From positions 1 to 40,173 of the forward strand of contig JASJCY010000055.1 in NCBI GenBank assembly GCA_030065825.1: DNA of 40,173 bases, in the 5' to 3' direction. Each line of letters begins with the position of its first letter. Positions within the stretch are counted from its first letter, which is position 1. The DNA comes from Nostocaceae cyanobacterium (GTDB lineage: Bacteria > Cyanobacteriota > Cyanobacteriia > Cyanobacteriales > Nostocaceae). Of this stretch, positions 1-8,836 are shown in pieces. The position numbers and the translations under genes are program-made. Under the pieces are notes generated by a model. That model saw nothing but the letters and a program-made list of their open reading frames with translations, searched no databases and was not told the DNA's origin.

Positions 1-198
1 GCAATAATTCAAAGCTTGGTCAAAAACAAGCAATTAATTTTGCAGCAAGCATCCTCAGAACGACAAATATCTCAAGCATTAGAATTAGCCAGACTGGAAG
101 CAATCGAAAAAGCCAGAGAAGAAGGGAAACAGCAAGCACGTTCGGAGATGGCTGTAAAAAAGAAAGAACAAAAGATTGCAATTCAAAGTCGCTATTGA
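1..198 (+). CDS. C-terminal end of a coiled-coil protein, open at the left window edge
   Basis: The reading frame is open from the first base of the window and ends at TGA 196-198, so only the last 65 residues are visible. They are rich in Glu, Lys, Gln, Ala and Arg with a heptad-like spacing of Leu and Ile (for example ISQALELARLEAIEKAREEG), which indicates a helical coiled coil. No domain is recognisable and I assign no function. The next fragment (methyltransferase) begins in another frame inside the last codons, so this C terminus may itself be a product of rearrangement instead of the native end. It could be a genuine gene end or part of the debris that fills 1-953. Confidence 0.35.
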   Translation, partial: AIIQSLVKNKQLILQQASSERQISQALELARLEAIEKAREEGKQQARSEMAVKKKEQKIAIQSRY

Positions 199-661
199 TA
201 ACAATCCTAAAGTATTAGCAACTTACCAGATAAATTTTCCAAATACTACTGTCTTCTGTAAAGACATCAAAGACATTACAGCAGCAGAAATTAGAGAAAT
301 TCTTCAAAATAAATATCAAAATTGGGATGGGGAGATTGCCGCAGTAATTGGTGGTCCACCGTGCCAGGGATTTAGCGTTGCTGGTAAGCAAGATGTGAAT
401 GATGAGCGTAGTCAATTAGTCATCAAGTTTATCAATTTGGTGGTAGAACTGAATCCGTCGATGTTCGTGATGGAGAATGTTGCTGCAATTGAATATAAGA
501 AGTTTTCTCAGATTACAGGTAATGCTTGGTCGCTGGCTGAAGAACACTACATTTTATCCAAATGGTTGCTTACAGCATCTGATTATGGTGTACCTCAAAA
601 ACGCCAACGAGCAATTTGGGTGGGGTCGAAGTTTGGTGAGGTTGCAATACCATTTGAAATA
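176..661 (+). pseudogene. DNA cytosine-5 methyltransferase remnant (middle part only)
   Basis: The frame encodes the central part of a Dcm/HhaI-type C5 methyltransferase. Visible are the catalytic motif IV GGPPCQGFSVAG (Cys nucleophile in PCQ), motif VI as MENV, and the motif VIII region QKRQRAIWVGSKFG. The homology starts at about VAIDNNPKVLATYQINFP, so the N-terminal motif I (FxGxGG, SAM binding) is missing, and motifs IX and X are replaced by an unrelated sequence from about position 662. An enzyme without motif I and without the C-terminal motifs should be inactive. The ATG at 176 lies inside the end of the upstream ORF and has no clear ribosome binding site, so this is a non-native start. 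A second, shorter remnant of a related gene lies at 24606-24692. Confidence 0.8.
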
Positions 662-841
662 TCCCGTAACGGCAGAGCAGAACCTTATCGAGTCTGGAAA
701 GATAAGGTTCATTTAGCACAGGGAGAAACAGTACACTGTCGGCTTTGCTTTGCGGATTTTACTGGTAAAACCGTCTATCACTGTCACATTCTCGACCATG
801 AAGACTTGGGGATGATGGGCATTTTGGATATTCGTGGCTGA
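662..841 (+). pseudogene. Multicopper oxidase C-terminal fragment fused in frame to the methyltransferase remnant
   Basis: The last 59 or so residues of the same ORF belong to a different family. The motif HCHILDHEDLGMMG is the classical C-terminal copper-binding signature of multicopper oxidases (HCHxxxHxxxGM, type 1 and type 3 copper ligands). The preceding segment, RNGRAEPYRVWKDKV followed by a loop and FADFTGKTVYHCH, matches the usual run-up to it in cupredoxin domain 3. None of the earlier cupredoxin domains are present. The junction with the methyltransferase lies near FGEVAIPFEI/SRNGRAEP. It keeps the frame open, but I infer that this is chance and that the ORF is a chimeric pseudogene. 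Confidence 0.75.
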
Positions 842-851
842 GGAGGTTTTT

Positions 852-953
852 ATGCGCCATCCTGATTGGTTCCGCGAGGATTTAACAAAACTTCTGGAAA
901 TGTTAGCACGTCAGAAAATTAAACCGATTATTTCACTTTCTATTTCCCCCTAA
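852..953 (+). pseudogene. C-terminal fragment of a Zn-type alcohol dehydrogenase/quinone oxidoreductase
   Basis: This 33-residue ORF starts with ATG 852, which has AGGAGG only 5 nt upstream, and ends at TAA 951-953. The peptide begins MRHPDWFREDLTKLLEML and continues ARQKIKPII, which resembles the C-terminal helix of MDR-superfamily quinone oxidoreductases (HPDWFREDLxxLxxLLAxGKIKPxI). The expected end (like xERIPL) is replaced by SLSISP. The catalytic and Rossmann domains are absent. It overlaps the convergent EPS gene end by 14 nt, so both genes appear cut at the same junction. Confidence 0.6.
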
Positions 954-3084
954 CCGAGCAGTATTGACTGTGGGGTTCATTTTGAGTAATAACTGCGTTA
1001 ACTACCTGTCCAAGAACATTTTGACCAGATTGTTCTAACAGTTGACGAGCGACTGAGGCATTTACAGAATCAACTACCCCTGGTCGGACTACAAACAATA
1101 TACCATCAGCCATTTGACCCAAAGTAACCGCATCAGCAGCCACTGTGAGTGCAGGAGCATCAATGATCGCAAAATCATAGTTGCTAGAAAAATGTTGAAT
1201 CAACTCAGCCATGCGCTTTGAGTCTAGAAGAGAGGCTGGAGATGGGGGAACTACACCAGCTGTGAGCACATCTAAATTGTCACTGACTTTGGTGACGGTA
1301 GTCTCGATGTTAGCCTGTCCAACAATTATATTACTTAAACCTTGATTATTAGCCAATTCCCAGATTTTATGCTGTACTGGACGGTGCAAATCTGCATCGA
1401 TTAACAATACCTTGCGCCCTATCTGCGCCATTACTAGAGCTAAATTGGCAGATACTGTTGATTTACCTTCTTTGGGCACAGAACTAGTAACTAAAATCAC
1501 TTTTAATTCTTTATCCGCACTCACAAAAGTCAAATTTGCCCTTAACATCCGATAGGCTTCGCTAATTGCTGAACGAGGGGCATAATTGACAACTAATCTT
1601 TGGCAATAAGAATCAGGTTCTTCACTACCGAAAGTCAGTTTTTGCTCCTTATTGAAAGCAGGTATTACACCCAATAAAGTTAATTCCAGTAATTCTCTAG
1701 CTTCCTCTACAGACTTGATGGATTTATCTATGGCTTCCACAAGGTAAATGCTCGCTAAAGCAGCTAAAATACCCAATAAAACAGCACTCAAATAAGAAAT
1801 AACAGCAGAAGAAGCTGGCTGTTCTGGAATTAAAGCCGGGGAAATATTGCGGGCATTACCTAAGTTTTGATTTTCAGCTATTCTGCTTTCTTGCAGCTTT
1901 TGCAGTAATAGTGAATAGGTAGATTGGGCAGCTTGTACTTGACGTTCTAATTCCCGCTGTTGTTGTTCTAATTTCGGCAGTATGCTCAGTCGTTGCCTAT
2001 GGTTAGATTCTAACTTAGATAAAGTTGATAATTGACTAGTTAGACTTTGGCGAATTGATTCTAATTCTACCAATCTTGCAGCAAGTTGCTGTTGTAATTC
2101 TCCAGATTGCAAGGTTTGATTTTGGGGTACTGTAGTTTGTGCCACCTGATTGATTCGTTTTTGGAGAATTCCTTGCAAATTTGTGAAATTGTTGCGCAAA
2201 CGAATCATTTCTGGATGATTATCTTGCAAAATAGAACTTCTAGTAGCAATTTGAGATTCTAACTGTTGAATCTGTGTGAGGATATCTTGCACCCCCCTTG
2301 ACTGGCTGAGGGAAGTCACGGTTAAAGCCTGAGGGGCATTCATTTGCAACTGGTTACTGATGACTTGAGCTTGAGCATTGATATCAGCAATTCTGGATTG
2401 GATATCGCCAATTTGTCTTTGCAAATCAGCAATTCTTTGCACTCCTTGATTTGCCTCTGTTTGCAGGGCAATAACTTGATTCTTTTCTCGAAATTGGCGT
2501 AACTTAATCTCTGCTTGACGCACAACTAATTCTGCTGTTGGCAATTGTTTTTCGATAAACTTGCGTGCTACTCCCACTTCGGCTCTGTGGAACGAGATGT
2601 TTTGTTCTAAATACAGTTGCATTAAGGTATTTACAACGTTTGCTGCTGTTTTTGGGCTGGCATCTCTATAGGAAATTTGTAAAACATCACTACCCTTAAT
2701 TTCTTGGACGTTTAGTTGTTTGATAAAATCTCTATATTTTAGAGGTTCGTCTTGCTTACCTTTTAGCCCAATTTTGGCTATGGTCTTTTGCACCACAGGC
2801 ACAGAACGTATAATTTCTGCTTCCGTATTCAAAGGATTGTTTCTATCCTGTACCACTGGCTCTAATGTACCTAATTCTGTTCCTAAACCAGTAAATGCAG
2901 AGACTTTATTGGTTCTTTGAAACAACAGTTTTCCTTGGGCTTCATAAACTGGCTGTTTAATTACAGATAAAGTCAACACAGAGAGGGTAAAAACAGAAAT
3001 CAAGCTAGCTAAACCTAACAGCCAGCGACGCTGTAAAATTTGCCAATATATTTCCAATCCTAAAACAGATTCTTGGGATTCCAT
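940..3084 (-). CDS. Wzc-like polysaccharide co-polymerase with tyrosine-kinase (BY-kinase) domain
   Basis: Inner-membrane regulator of EPS chain length and export. N-terminal Wzz-type segment with a first membrane helix near residues 20-45, a long coiled-coil periplasmic region with a GNVR-type end (residues about 150-430), and a second membrane helix near 430-450. The cytoplasmic P-loop domain has Walker A VPKEGKST near 535, the BY-kinase Walker A' LLIDADLHRP near 560 and Walker B FAIIDAPAL near 640. I chose the ATG at 3084 because GGGAAGGGAG lies 5-8 nt upstream; an ATG 30 nt earlier has no such site. The C terminus carries a single Tyr (HSQYCSVRGK) instead of the usual Tyr cluster and ends at a rearrangement boundary, so its tail may be truncated and autophosphorylation altered. 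It is the last gene of the minus-strand EPS cluster. Confidence 0.9.
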   Translation of the reverse strand: MESQESVLGLEIYWQILQRRWLLGLASLISVFTLSVLTLSVIKQPVYEAQGKLLFQRTNKVSAFTGLGTELGTLEPVVQDRNNPLNTEAEIIRSVPVVQKTIAKIGLKGKQDEPLKYRDFIKQLNVQEIKGSDVLQISYRDASPKTAANVVNTLMQLYLEQNISFHRAEVGVARKFIEKQLPTAELVVRQAEIKLRQFREKNQVIALQTEANQGVQRIADLQRQIGDIQSRIADINAQAQVISNQLQMNAPQALTVTSLSQSRGVQDILTQIQQLESQIATRSSILQDNHPEMIRLRNNFTNLQGILQKRINQVAQTTVPQNQTLQSGELQQQLAARLVELESIRQSLTSQLSTLSKLESNHRQRLSILPKLEQQQRELERQVQAAQSTYSLLLQKLQESRIAENQNLGNARNISPALIPEQPASSAVISYLSAVLLGILAALASIYLVEAIDKSIKSVEEARELLELTLLGVIPAFNKEQKLTFGSEEPDSYCQRLVVNYAPRSAISEAYRMLRANLTFVSADKELKVILVTSSVPKEGKSTVSANLALVMAQIGRKVLLIDADLHRPVQHKIWELANNQGLSNIIVGQANIETTVTKVSDNLDVLTAGVVPPSPASLLDSKRMAELIQHFSSNYDFAIIDAPALTVAADAVTLGQMADGILFVVRPGVVDSVNASVARQLLEQSGQNVLGQVVNAVITQNEPHSQYCSVRGK

Positions 3085-3255
3085 GAGATACTCCCTTCCC
3101 GCTATTATCCTCAAGTTTAATCATATTCACGAGCAATTTTGCAGAAATTATCAATATAGTTGGTGTGGCTTTGATGATTAATTTAAACTGAATTAGTTCA
3201 CCGAACTATTAATAACTACAAATTGCAATATTTCTGAAGTTATGTATGCATTTTT

Positions 3256-4416
3256 TTAACAACACAATAGTGTTTGATTATGCCTATTTTTATAGTACAC
3301 CCCCGCGATCACTTGGATCACCCGTTCTAAATCTTCATCTGTGAGATTAGAACCAGAAGGCAAGCAAAGACCCCGTGTAAATAAATCTTCAGACACACCA
3401 CCACCAATACATTCACAACCAGCAAACACCGGCTGGAGATGCAATGGTTTCCATACTGGACGGGATTCAATTTGCTGTTTAGCAAGGGTGAGACGCACTT
3501 GTTCGCGATCGGCACCAAAAGCCTGAGGATCGATTGTCAGACAAGTCAGCCAGTGAGTAGATTTACCAAAACTAGCTTCCGGCATAAATTTTATTCCTGC
3601 TAGCTTTCCTAAACCCTGTTGGTAAATCTGAAAGTTGCGTCTTCTGGCTGCAACTCGCTCACTTAAAACCTGCAATTGACCCCGACCAATGCCAGCCAAA
3701 ACGTTGCTCAGGCGATAATTATAACCTATTTCTGAGTGCTGGTAATGAGGAGCGCGATCGCGGGCTTGGGTTGCTAAAAAACGAGCTTTGGTAATCAGTT
3801 CTTCATCCTGGGAAACTAACATGCCCCCACCAGATGTGGTGATAATTTTATTACCGTTAAAGGAGTAAATACCGATGCGTCCATAAGTACCGGTAGAATG
3901 TCCCTTATAAGTAGCTCCTAGAGATTCAGCTGCATCTTCAATTAAAGGAATCCCATAGTGATTACAAGCTGCTAGAATTGGATCGATATCTGCACTTTGA
4001 CCATACAGGTGTACAACCACAACCGCTTTGGGCAATTTCCCTATCCTAGCGCGGCTTTGTAGGGCTTCCCACAATAACTCGGGGTTCATATTCCAAGACG
4101 TGCGATCGCTATCAATAAAGACAGGTTTTGCACCCAAATAAGTAATGGGGTTAGCACTGGCAATAAAGGTCAAAGTAGAACAGAAAACTTGATCTCCTGA
4201 CTGGACACCGACTAATTGCAAAGCTAAATGGATAGCTGCTGTACCGGAACTGACAGCAGCACCATGGACTGCACCGACAACTTGACAAAATTCTTGTTCA
4301 AAAGCATCGACATGGGGACCTACGGGGGCAATCCAGTTGGTATCGAAGGCTTGTTTGACAAATTCTAATTCATAATTTCCCATGTGGGGAGTTGAGAGGA
4401 GAATAGGTTTATTCAT
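3256..4416 (-). CDS. DegT/DnrJ/EryC1/StrS-type PLP sugar aminotransferase
   Basis: Cytoplasmic PLP enzyme of 386 aa that transfers an amino group to a nucleotide-activated keto sugar, making an amino-sugar precursor for the polysaccharide. The family hallmarks are visible: GAVHGAAVSSGTAAIHLAL near the N terminus, VVVHLYGQSADIDPI, the EDAAESLGA segment, and the Schiff-base lysine in YSFNGNKIITTSGGGML. The length is normal for the family. A natural substrate would be the 4-keto sugar made by the CapD-like dehydratase at the other end of the operon, which I infer from context only. It lies 37 nt downstream of the methyltransferase gene. AGGACT directly upstream is a weak ribosome site. Confidence 0.9.
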   Translation of the reverse strand: MNKPILLSTPHMGNYELEFVKQAFDTNWIAPVGPHVDAFEQEFCQVVGAVHGAAVSSGTAAIHLALQLVGVQSGDQVFCSTLTFIASANPITYLGAKPVFIDSDRTSWNMNPELLWEALQSRARIGKLPKAVVVVHLYGQSADIDPILAACNHYGIPLIEDAAESLGATYKGHSTGTYGRIGIYSFNGNKIITTSGGGMLVSQDEELITKARFLATQARDRAPHYQHSEIGYNYRLSNVLAGIGRGQLQVLSERVAARRRNFQIYQQGLGKLAGIKFMPEASFGKSTHWLTCLTIDPQAFGADREQVRLTLAKQQIESRPVWKPLHLQPVFAGCECIGGGVSEDLFTRGLCLPSGSNLTDEDLERVIQVIAGVYYKNRHNQTLLCC

Positions 4417-4453
4417 AGTCCTATTTGGCTTTTTATAGCCAGGGATAATTTAT

Positions 4454-5233
4454 TTATTTTTTGCAGACTAAATAAAGCATTCCTTTCATTGGTTGTTGCT
4501 TTATATCTTCTAAAGACGTACACATTTTTCTTTGATGAATTTGATGACCAGAGCCAATTGCGACTATTTGAAAATTAACTTCTTCGATAATTTTGTATGC
4601 TTCATCTAGCTTATACCAATATAAATAGGGAGGCTGGTCAAGTAGAGAGTCGAAATTGACTTTCCCTGCATATTTCAATTGGGGAAGATATTGAATGGAA
4701 CGATTTGCGTGAGCAAATTTTCGCAATAAACGTAGATACAACAAATAGGAAATATAAAAATAATTTGCCGACCTACTCTCGAAATTCAGCAAGGAAAATA
4801 TTGCTGTGCCACCTTTTTTCAGTATCCGGTATGCTTCTTTTAATGCATTTAATCTATCTGACTCTGAATCTATATTACAAATAAATTGTTGCAGATAAAG
4901 TATTTGCTCAAATTCGCAGTCATTATAGGTTAATGATACGGCATCCTCAACGGAAAAATAGATGCTATGGCTAGTATGTCTCTGTTTCGCAACTTGAATA
5001 TATTCTGGAACATAATCAAAAGCAGAGAGATTTTGGAAACCCATTTGTTTCATGCATCCAATTATTCTTCCTCCACCAGTACCACCTTCGAGAGTTTTGG
5101 CATCCCGATCTAAATATTTTTCAATCACAAATTTTTCTTCTGGGGATAATGAATATTCTTGATATGCCCAAAAATTGAATTCTATACTGCTATACATTTC
5201 TTTGGCTGTAGAGATTTTTTTGCTGGCAATCAT
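4454..5233 (-). CDS. Class I SAM-dependent methyltransferase
   Basis: A 259-aa protein with a Rossmann-type SAM-binding domain. The glycine-rich motif I is LEGGTGGGRIIGCM, followed by the acidic residue in SAFDYVPEYIQVAK and a later ILKKGGTAIFSLLNFE, the usual beta-5 segment of type 11 methyltransferases. The likely role is O- or N-methylation of a sugar in the EPS repeat, inferred from its place in the cluster; the acceptor cannot be read from sequence. The first ATG (5242) sits directly on the AGGAG sequence with no spacing, so the third-codon-downstream ATG at 5233, with 9 nt spacing, is the better start. Base composition is more AT-rich than the flanking glycosyltransferase genes. Confidence 0.8.
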   Translation of the reverse strand: MIASKKISTAKEMYSSIEFNFWAYQEYSLSPEEKFVIEKYLDRDAKTLEGGTGGGRIIGCMKQMGFQNLSAFDYVPEYIQVAKQRHTSHSIYFSVEDAVSLTYNDCEFEQILYLQQFICNIDSESDRLNALKEAYRILKKGGTAIFSLLNFESRSANYFYISYLLYLRLLRKFAHANRSIQYLPQLKYAGKVNFDSLLDQPPYLYWYKLDEAYKIIEEVNFQIVAIGSGHQIHQRKMCTSLEDIKQQPMKGMLYLVCKK

Positions 5234-5297
5234 TACTGTCATCTCCTAATTGCAATTTGACGTGATTATTCTGATTTAGATACTTCATTTTTTCTTG

Positions 5298-6392
5298 TTA
5301 TCTTTTTTCATCTCTAAAAGTATAACGATATACAGGGAAATAATTAGAATTCATTAGCTGTTGAAAATCTATATTTAAATCTTTTGCTCTCATTTTTACT
5401 AACTCCATATATTTGTTCTCATCGATAATAAGACGCATGGTGATAAACTGATGTCTTTGTTTAGAAAAACTAGCTTTGAAATTATAAAGATTATTTATTG
5501 CAGAACCCACTCCACCTCCTAAGTGAAAAATATCATTTCCTCGTTGCTTAGCCCAGAATCGAACGTAATCGATTTCTAAAGAGCCAGGAGATAGTTCTAA
5601 AAACTTAGTTTTAGTTCCTCTAAAAATACCTTGTACTATACCGCAATATTCAGTATACAAACCGGCAGAAGCTACTTGATTATCAATTTCTACTATACAT
5701 AAATGGAGATTTTTTCTGAGAACATTTTCCATTTCCATAAAATATCCATAATTAAAAGAATAATATATTTTTTCTGCTCCAACTCGCTCCATAGTTTCTT
5801 GATAAATATTGGCGAAATTATCTACGTAATCTCTAAAATCAACCATCCTAGCTGTTAAACCCATGTCCAGGCAATTATTAATTTTTTTTCGCCGGTCTCG
5901 TTTCGTTTGATTCCATATTTCAGTTTCTGAAAGCTTTAAATTAATAGATATTGTTTTACCGTTTAATTGAAAAAGATGCTGATTCTTAAAATATTGACAA
6001 ATATCATTGTTAATAGTAGGGTGCAATCTAAAAAAAGCTGAACAAACACCCTTTGTTTTTAAAAAATTACTTAATCCCCTGACTGCGATATCTGGAAAGC
6101 CTGGTGTTTTCAATGCTGCTTCATTGAATAAAATACCCGGATATCCATAAGGTGAAACTACATCAAAATAATCCATAGATATGGAATTTTGGATTACATC
6201 CTCACAACTACGTAATAAATAAGGTATGAACATAATTTTGTCACTATCTTGGAGTAAAATTGCTTCGGCTATTGACTTACTCCTGGCAGCTTCTAAAGCA
6301 AAATAATCAGGAAGTTGATAAATATCATGTTTAATTGTGCGCAAAGTCTTTGACCAAATTTCATCCGATAACTTGATAATTTGTATATCCAT
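5298..6392 (-). CDS. FemAB/GNAT-like acyltransferase, second of a tandem pair
   Basis: A 364-aa protein of the FemAB-like, double GNAT-fold acyltransferase group (BioF2-like domain in the second half). Visible landmarks are the N-terminal HDIYQLPDYFALEAARSKS segment, IWNQTKRDRRKKINNC in the middle, AGLYTEYCGIVQGIFRGTK, and DIFHLGGGVGS followed by FKASFSKQRHQF, the pattern shared by FemAB-type enzymes. Members transfer acyl groups or amino acids to amino groups. In this operon the acceptor is plausibly an amino sugar, which is inference. It is clearly paralogous to the gene just upstream in transcription order (6448-7563), with the same order of motifs. No strong ribosome site is visible before ATG 6392. 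Confidence 0.8.
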   Translation of the reverse strand: MDIQIIKLSDEIWSKTLRTIKHDIYQLPDYFALEAARSKSIAEAILLQDSDKIMFIPYLLRSCEDVIQNSISMDYFDVVSPYGYPGILFNEAALKTPGFPDIAVRGLSNFLKTKGVCSAFFRLHPTINNDICQYFKNQHLFQLNGKTISINLKLSETEIWNQTKRDRRKKINNCLDMGLTARMVDFRDYVDNFANIYQETMERVGAEKIYYSFNYGYFMEMENVLRKNLHLCIVEIDNQVASAGLYTEYCGIVQGIFRGTKTKFLELSPGSLEIDYVRFWAKQRGNDIFHLGGGVGSAINNLYNFKASFSKQRHQFITMRLIIDENKYMELVKMRAKDLNIDFQQLMNSNYFPVYRYTFRDEKR

Positions 6393-6447
6393 ATGACTTT
6401 GATGTACGTAGTTATTGTCGTCTACAAATTAATGATTGATGCAACTT

Positions 6448-7563
6448 TTATCTTGTAGATATAAGTTTTGGTGTTTGTGTTTGATGCTCTAAAGGAGAAC
6501 GATATACAGGGAAAAATTTGGAGCGGATAATTTCTTGGGGATGAATATTTAAATATTTTGCCTTTGATGCGACTAAATAATCATATCTGTCTCGATCTGT
6601 GATTAGCCGTAGAGTCAAGAAATTATAACGCTTATGAGAAAAACCTGCTTTAAACTGATAAACACCATCTTTATTACTTCCATATCCACCCCCTAGATGT
6701 AACACTTGATTACCCCGTTCTTTTGCCCAAAATCTGACGTAATCGAAAAGTAGTTTATCAGGAGATAGTTTTAAAAATTGGTTTTTAGTTCCGCTGAGAT
6801 AAGATTGAACTATTCCACAACATTCAGTAAATATACAAGCAGACATGATTTCACCTGCACATTCCACAATACCCAAATGCAAATAATCTCCTAATTTATG
6901 GGCAATATTTTCAAAATGTTGCTTACTAAAGAAATATAATTTAGCAGCACCTACTCTTGCCATTGTTTGCAGATAACAGTCTATAAATTCATCAAAATAT
7001 TCCTCAAGCTTAACCATTCTGACTTGAAATCCAGAACGTTTTTGGCGATTAATATCTTTACGATGATCGGAACGTGTTTGTTTCCATATTTCTTCAGGAG
7101 AAAGTGTCAAATCAACAGCAATAGTCTCCCCAGTTAGCTGACAAATATCAGCAGTATAAATGTTCTCTAAGCCTGCATTTAATATCGGATGTAACCTAAA
7201 AAAAGCCGAACATATATTTTGGGAATGCAAGGTAGATATGAGATTATTCATCGCTAATTCTAAAAATTTCGGTGTATTAGCAGTCCCATGACTTAACAAA
7301 ATTCCTGGGTAACCATAAGGGGAGATTACATCAAACACTTCCGAATTTGTTGCTTCACCATAGATATCATCACATCTGCGCAAGAGATAAGGTAGAAAAA
7401 ATAGATTCTCCCCTTCAGAAATTAAAATTGCTTTTGCAATCGTATGAGTTCGTTGAGACTCCAAATAGACATACTCTGGTAGATGATAAAAGTCATGAGG
7501 TAGTTTTTGCAGTGTCTTTAACCACAAGGGATGATTTAAATCAATTGTTTGTATATTCAACAT
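6448..7563 (-). CDS. FemAB/GNAT-like acyltransferase, first of a tandem pair
   Basis: A 371-aa paralog of the following gene. Shared landmarks are PHDFYHLPEYVYLESQRTHT, IWKQTRSDHRKDINRQK, SACIFTECCGIVQSYLSGT and QVLHLGGGYGSN with FKAGFSHKRYNFLTLRLI. The RSDHRKxI segment and the LGGG loop belong to the acyl-CoA/aminoacyl-binding half of FemAB-like folds. It may add a carboxylic acid or amino acid to the amine of a sugar. The adjacent deacetylase and aminotransferase genes could supply such free amines, which is a context inference. GGGAG lies about 10 nt before the ATG. The pair probably arose by duplication, then diverged so that each may serve a different acceptor position. Confidence 0.8.
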   Translation of the reverse strand: MLNIQTIDLNHPLWLKTLQKLPHDFYHLPEYVYLESQRTHTIAKAILISEGENLFFLPYLLRRCDDIYGEATNSEVFDVISPYGYPGILLSHGTANTPKFLELAMNNLISTLHSQNICSAFFRLHPILNAGLENIYTADICQLTGETIAVDLTLSPEEIWKQTRSDHRKDINRQKRSGFQVRMVKLEEYFDEFIDCYLQTMARVGAAKLYFFSKQHFENIAHKLGDYLHLGIVECAGEIMSACIFTECCGIVQSYLSGTKNQFLKLSPDKLLFDYVRFWAKERGNQVLHLGGGYGSNKDGVYQFKAGFSHKRYNFLTLRLITDRDRYDYLVASKAKYLNIHPQEIIRSKFFPVYRSPLEHQTQTPKLISTR

Positions 7564-7725
7564 AGGACTTTACTCCCAGATAATTTTAAGAAGCTTTAGG
7601 GAAGAAATATCGAGTGATGATTTTTTACATACATAGATAATGGTGAATAATGCAATTTAATCAACAATACAAAGATGTTATTTAATCATCACTCTCCGAT
7701 TTGTAAATGCTTACCTTAAATCGCA

Positions 7726-8805
7726 CTATTTATTTACCTTTCGGTTTTCGATTTCCTCTAACTTCTTGTTAACTAATTTTTCTAGAGTTGCTGTATTATC
7801 CTTAATGTCTGATAGTTGATGTTTAGCTTCCTCTTTATCTAAAAAACCAGTAATTACTTCCCGCGACAGCAATTGCAACTCTGGATGATAACCCAGCCTC
7901 TTACTAACCATGTATTCCACTAACCCAGGTAAAACGCAGTTGGTACTATTACCATGAATTTTTACTGTTGACCAACCAACTTCATCCAGTATTCTGTAGA
8001 TGTCTTTTTCTGTTAATTGCAGTACAAATGGTAGAGAAAATATTTGTAATTTCATACCTGTTTTCTCATCCGTTAGCCACTTCGTAGAACGTACTTCTGG
8101 TTCTATCCAATGCCACCAGTTACGCCCCATGATGATGCGATTAATATGATGTTCAATACAGTAATTTTGGATTTCTTTGTAAAACATATCCCCGCATTTG
8201 TAACAAGGATATCCATTCTTAAATTTATGCTCCATCATATCTTTTACATAGGGAGCAAGGTCGATATTTAATACGACTAGCTCAACTCCCAATTTGTCAC
8301 ATAATTTGCGACCGTTTTCAATTACCTGTTCTGGAATAAATCCATTTTGTACTAAAACAGCAGTCACTTCTAAACCAAGTTTTTGTCGTGCTGTAATCAG
8401 AGAAACGGCACTATCCTTTCCACCAGAAAAACCCACCACTGCATCAACTTTAGCACCCTCCTCTCTAGGAGTATTTAAAAACGTTTCCAGTTCACTATCG
8501 AGAATTTCCTGTTTGAAATTCTTTTTGTATGTCATGCACATGTTACAAATACCGTCAGCACCAATGTATATATTTGGTATGCGGGTATCAAATAAGCATG
8601 TCTTACATTCCACAGGCTTAAGAAAAGGATTCTTGCCAGTATTGATCCAAGTCTTAATTTGATTCTGTAAATGTATTCTGCGGGTGCGTAAATTGTAATT
8701 GATGCCATTGACAGCAACATGACATTGATATGGGGAATAATCTTCCCGTAGAAATCTTGGAAGAATAAACCCTAAACTGTGGATGAAAGTGTTTTGTGTA
8801 GTCAT
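7726..8805 (-). CDS. N-acetyl sugar amidotransferase (WbpG/PseA/LegM-like, PP-loop ATPase)
   Basis: ATP-dependent amidotransferase subunit that activates a sugar carbonyl so that ammonia can form an amidine or amide, as in acetamidino sugars of O antigens. The ATP pyrophosphatase loop is FSGGKDSAVS. Cysteine pairs CKTCLFDTRIPN...CNMC and CYKCGD resemble the zinc-binding sites of this family. The 359-aa length fits. These enzymes normally use ammonia from HisH/HisF-like partners (WbpH/WbpI-type or PseA), and none is visible in this window, so the ammonia source is unknown. ATG 8805 is preferred: GGAG sits 6 nt ahead, within an in-frame upstream ATG at 8817. Confidence 0.85.
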   Translation of the reverse strand: MTTQNTFIHSLGFILPRFLREDYSPYQCHVAVNGINYNLRTRRIHLQNQIKTWINTGKNPFLKPVECKTCLFDTRIPNIYIGADGICNMCMTYKKNFKQEILDSELETFLNTPREEGAKVDAVVGFSGGKDSAVSLITARQKLGLEVTAVLVQNGFIPEQVIENGRKLCDKLGVELVVLNIDLAPYVKDMMEHKFKNGYPCYKCGDMFYKEIQNYCIEHHINRIIMGRNWWHWIEPEVRSTKWLTDEKTGMKLQIFSLPFVLQLTEKDIYRILDEVGWSTVKIHGNSTNCVLPGLVEYMVSKRLGYHPELQLLSREVITGFLDKEEAKHQLSDIKDNTATLEKLVNKKLEEIENRKVNK

Positions 8806-8836
8806 AAATAACTCCATAAATTATTATTTTTTTTAG

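Noticed and set aside
8294-8662. 122-codon plus-strand frame opposite the amidotransferase gene
   Set aside because: The opposite frame has the PP-loop and cysteine motifs and fits the operon; this frame has no family features.
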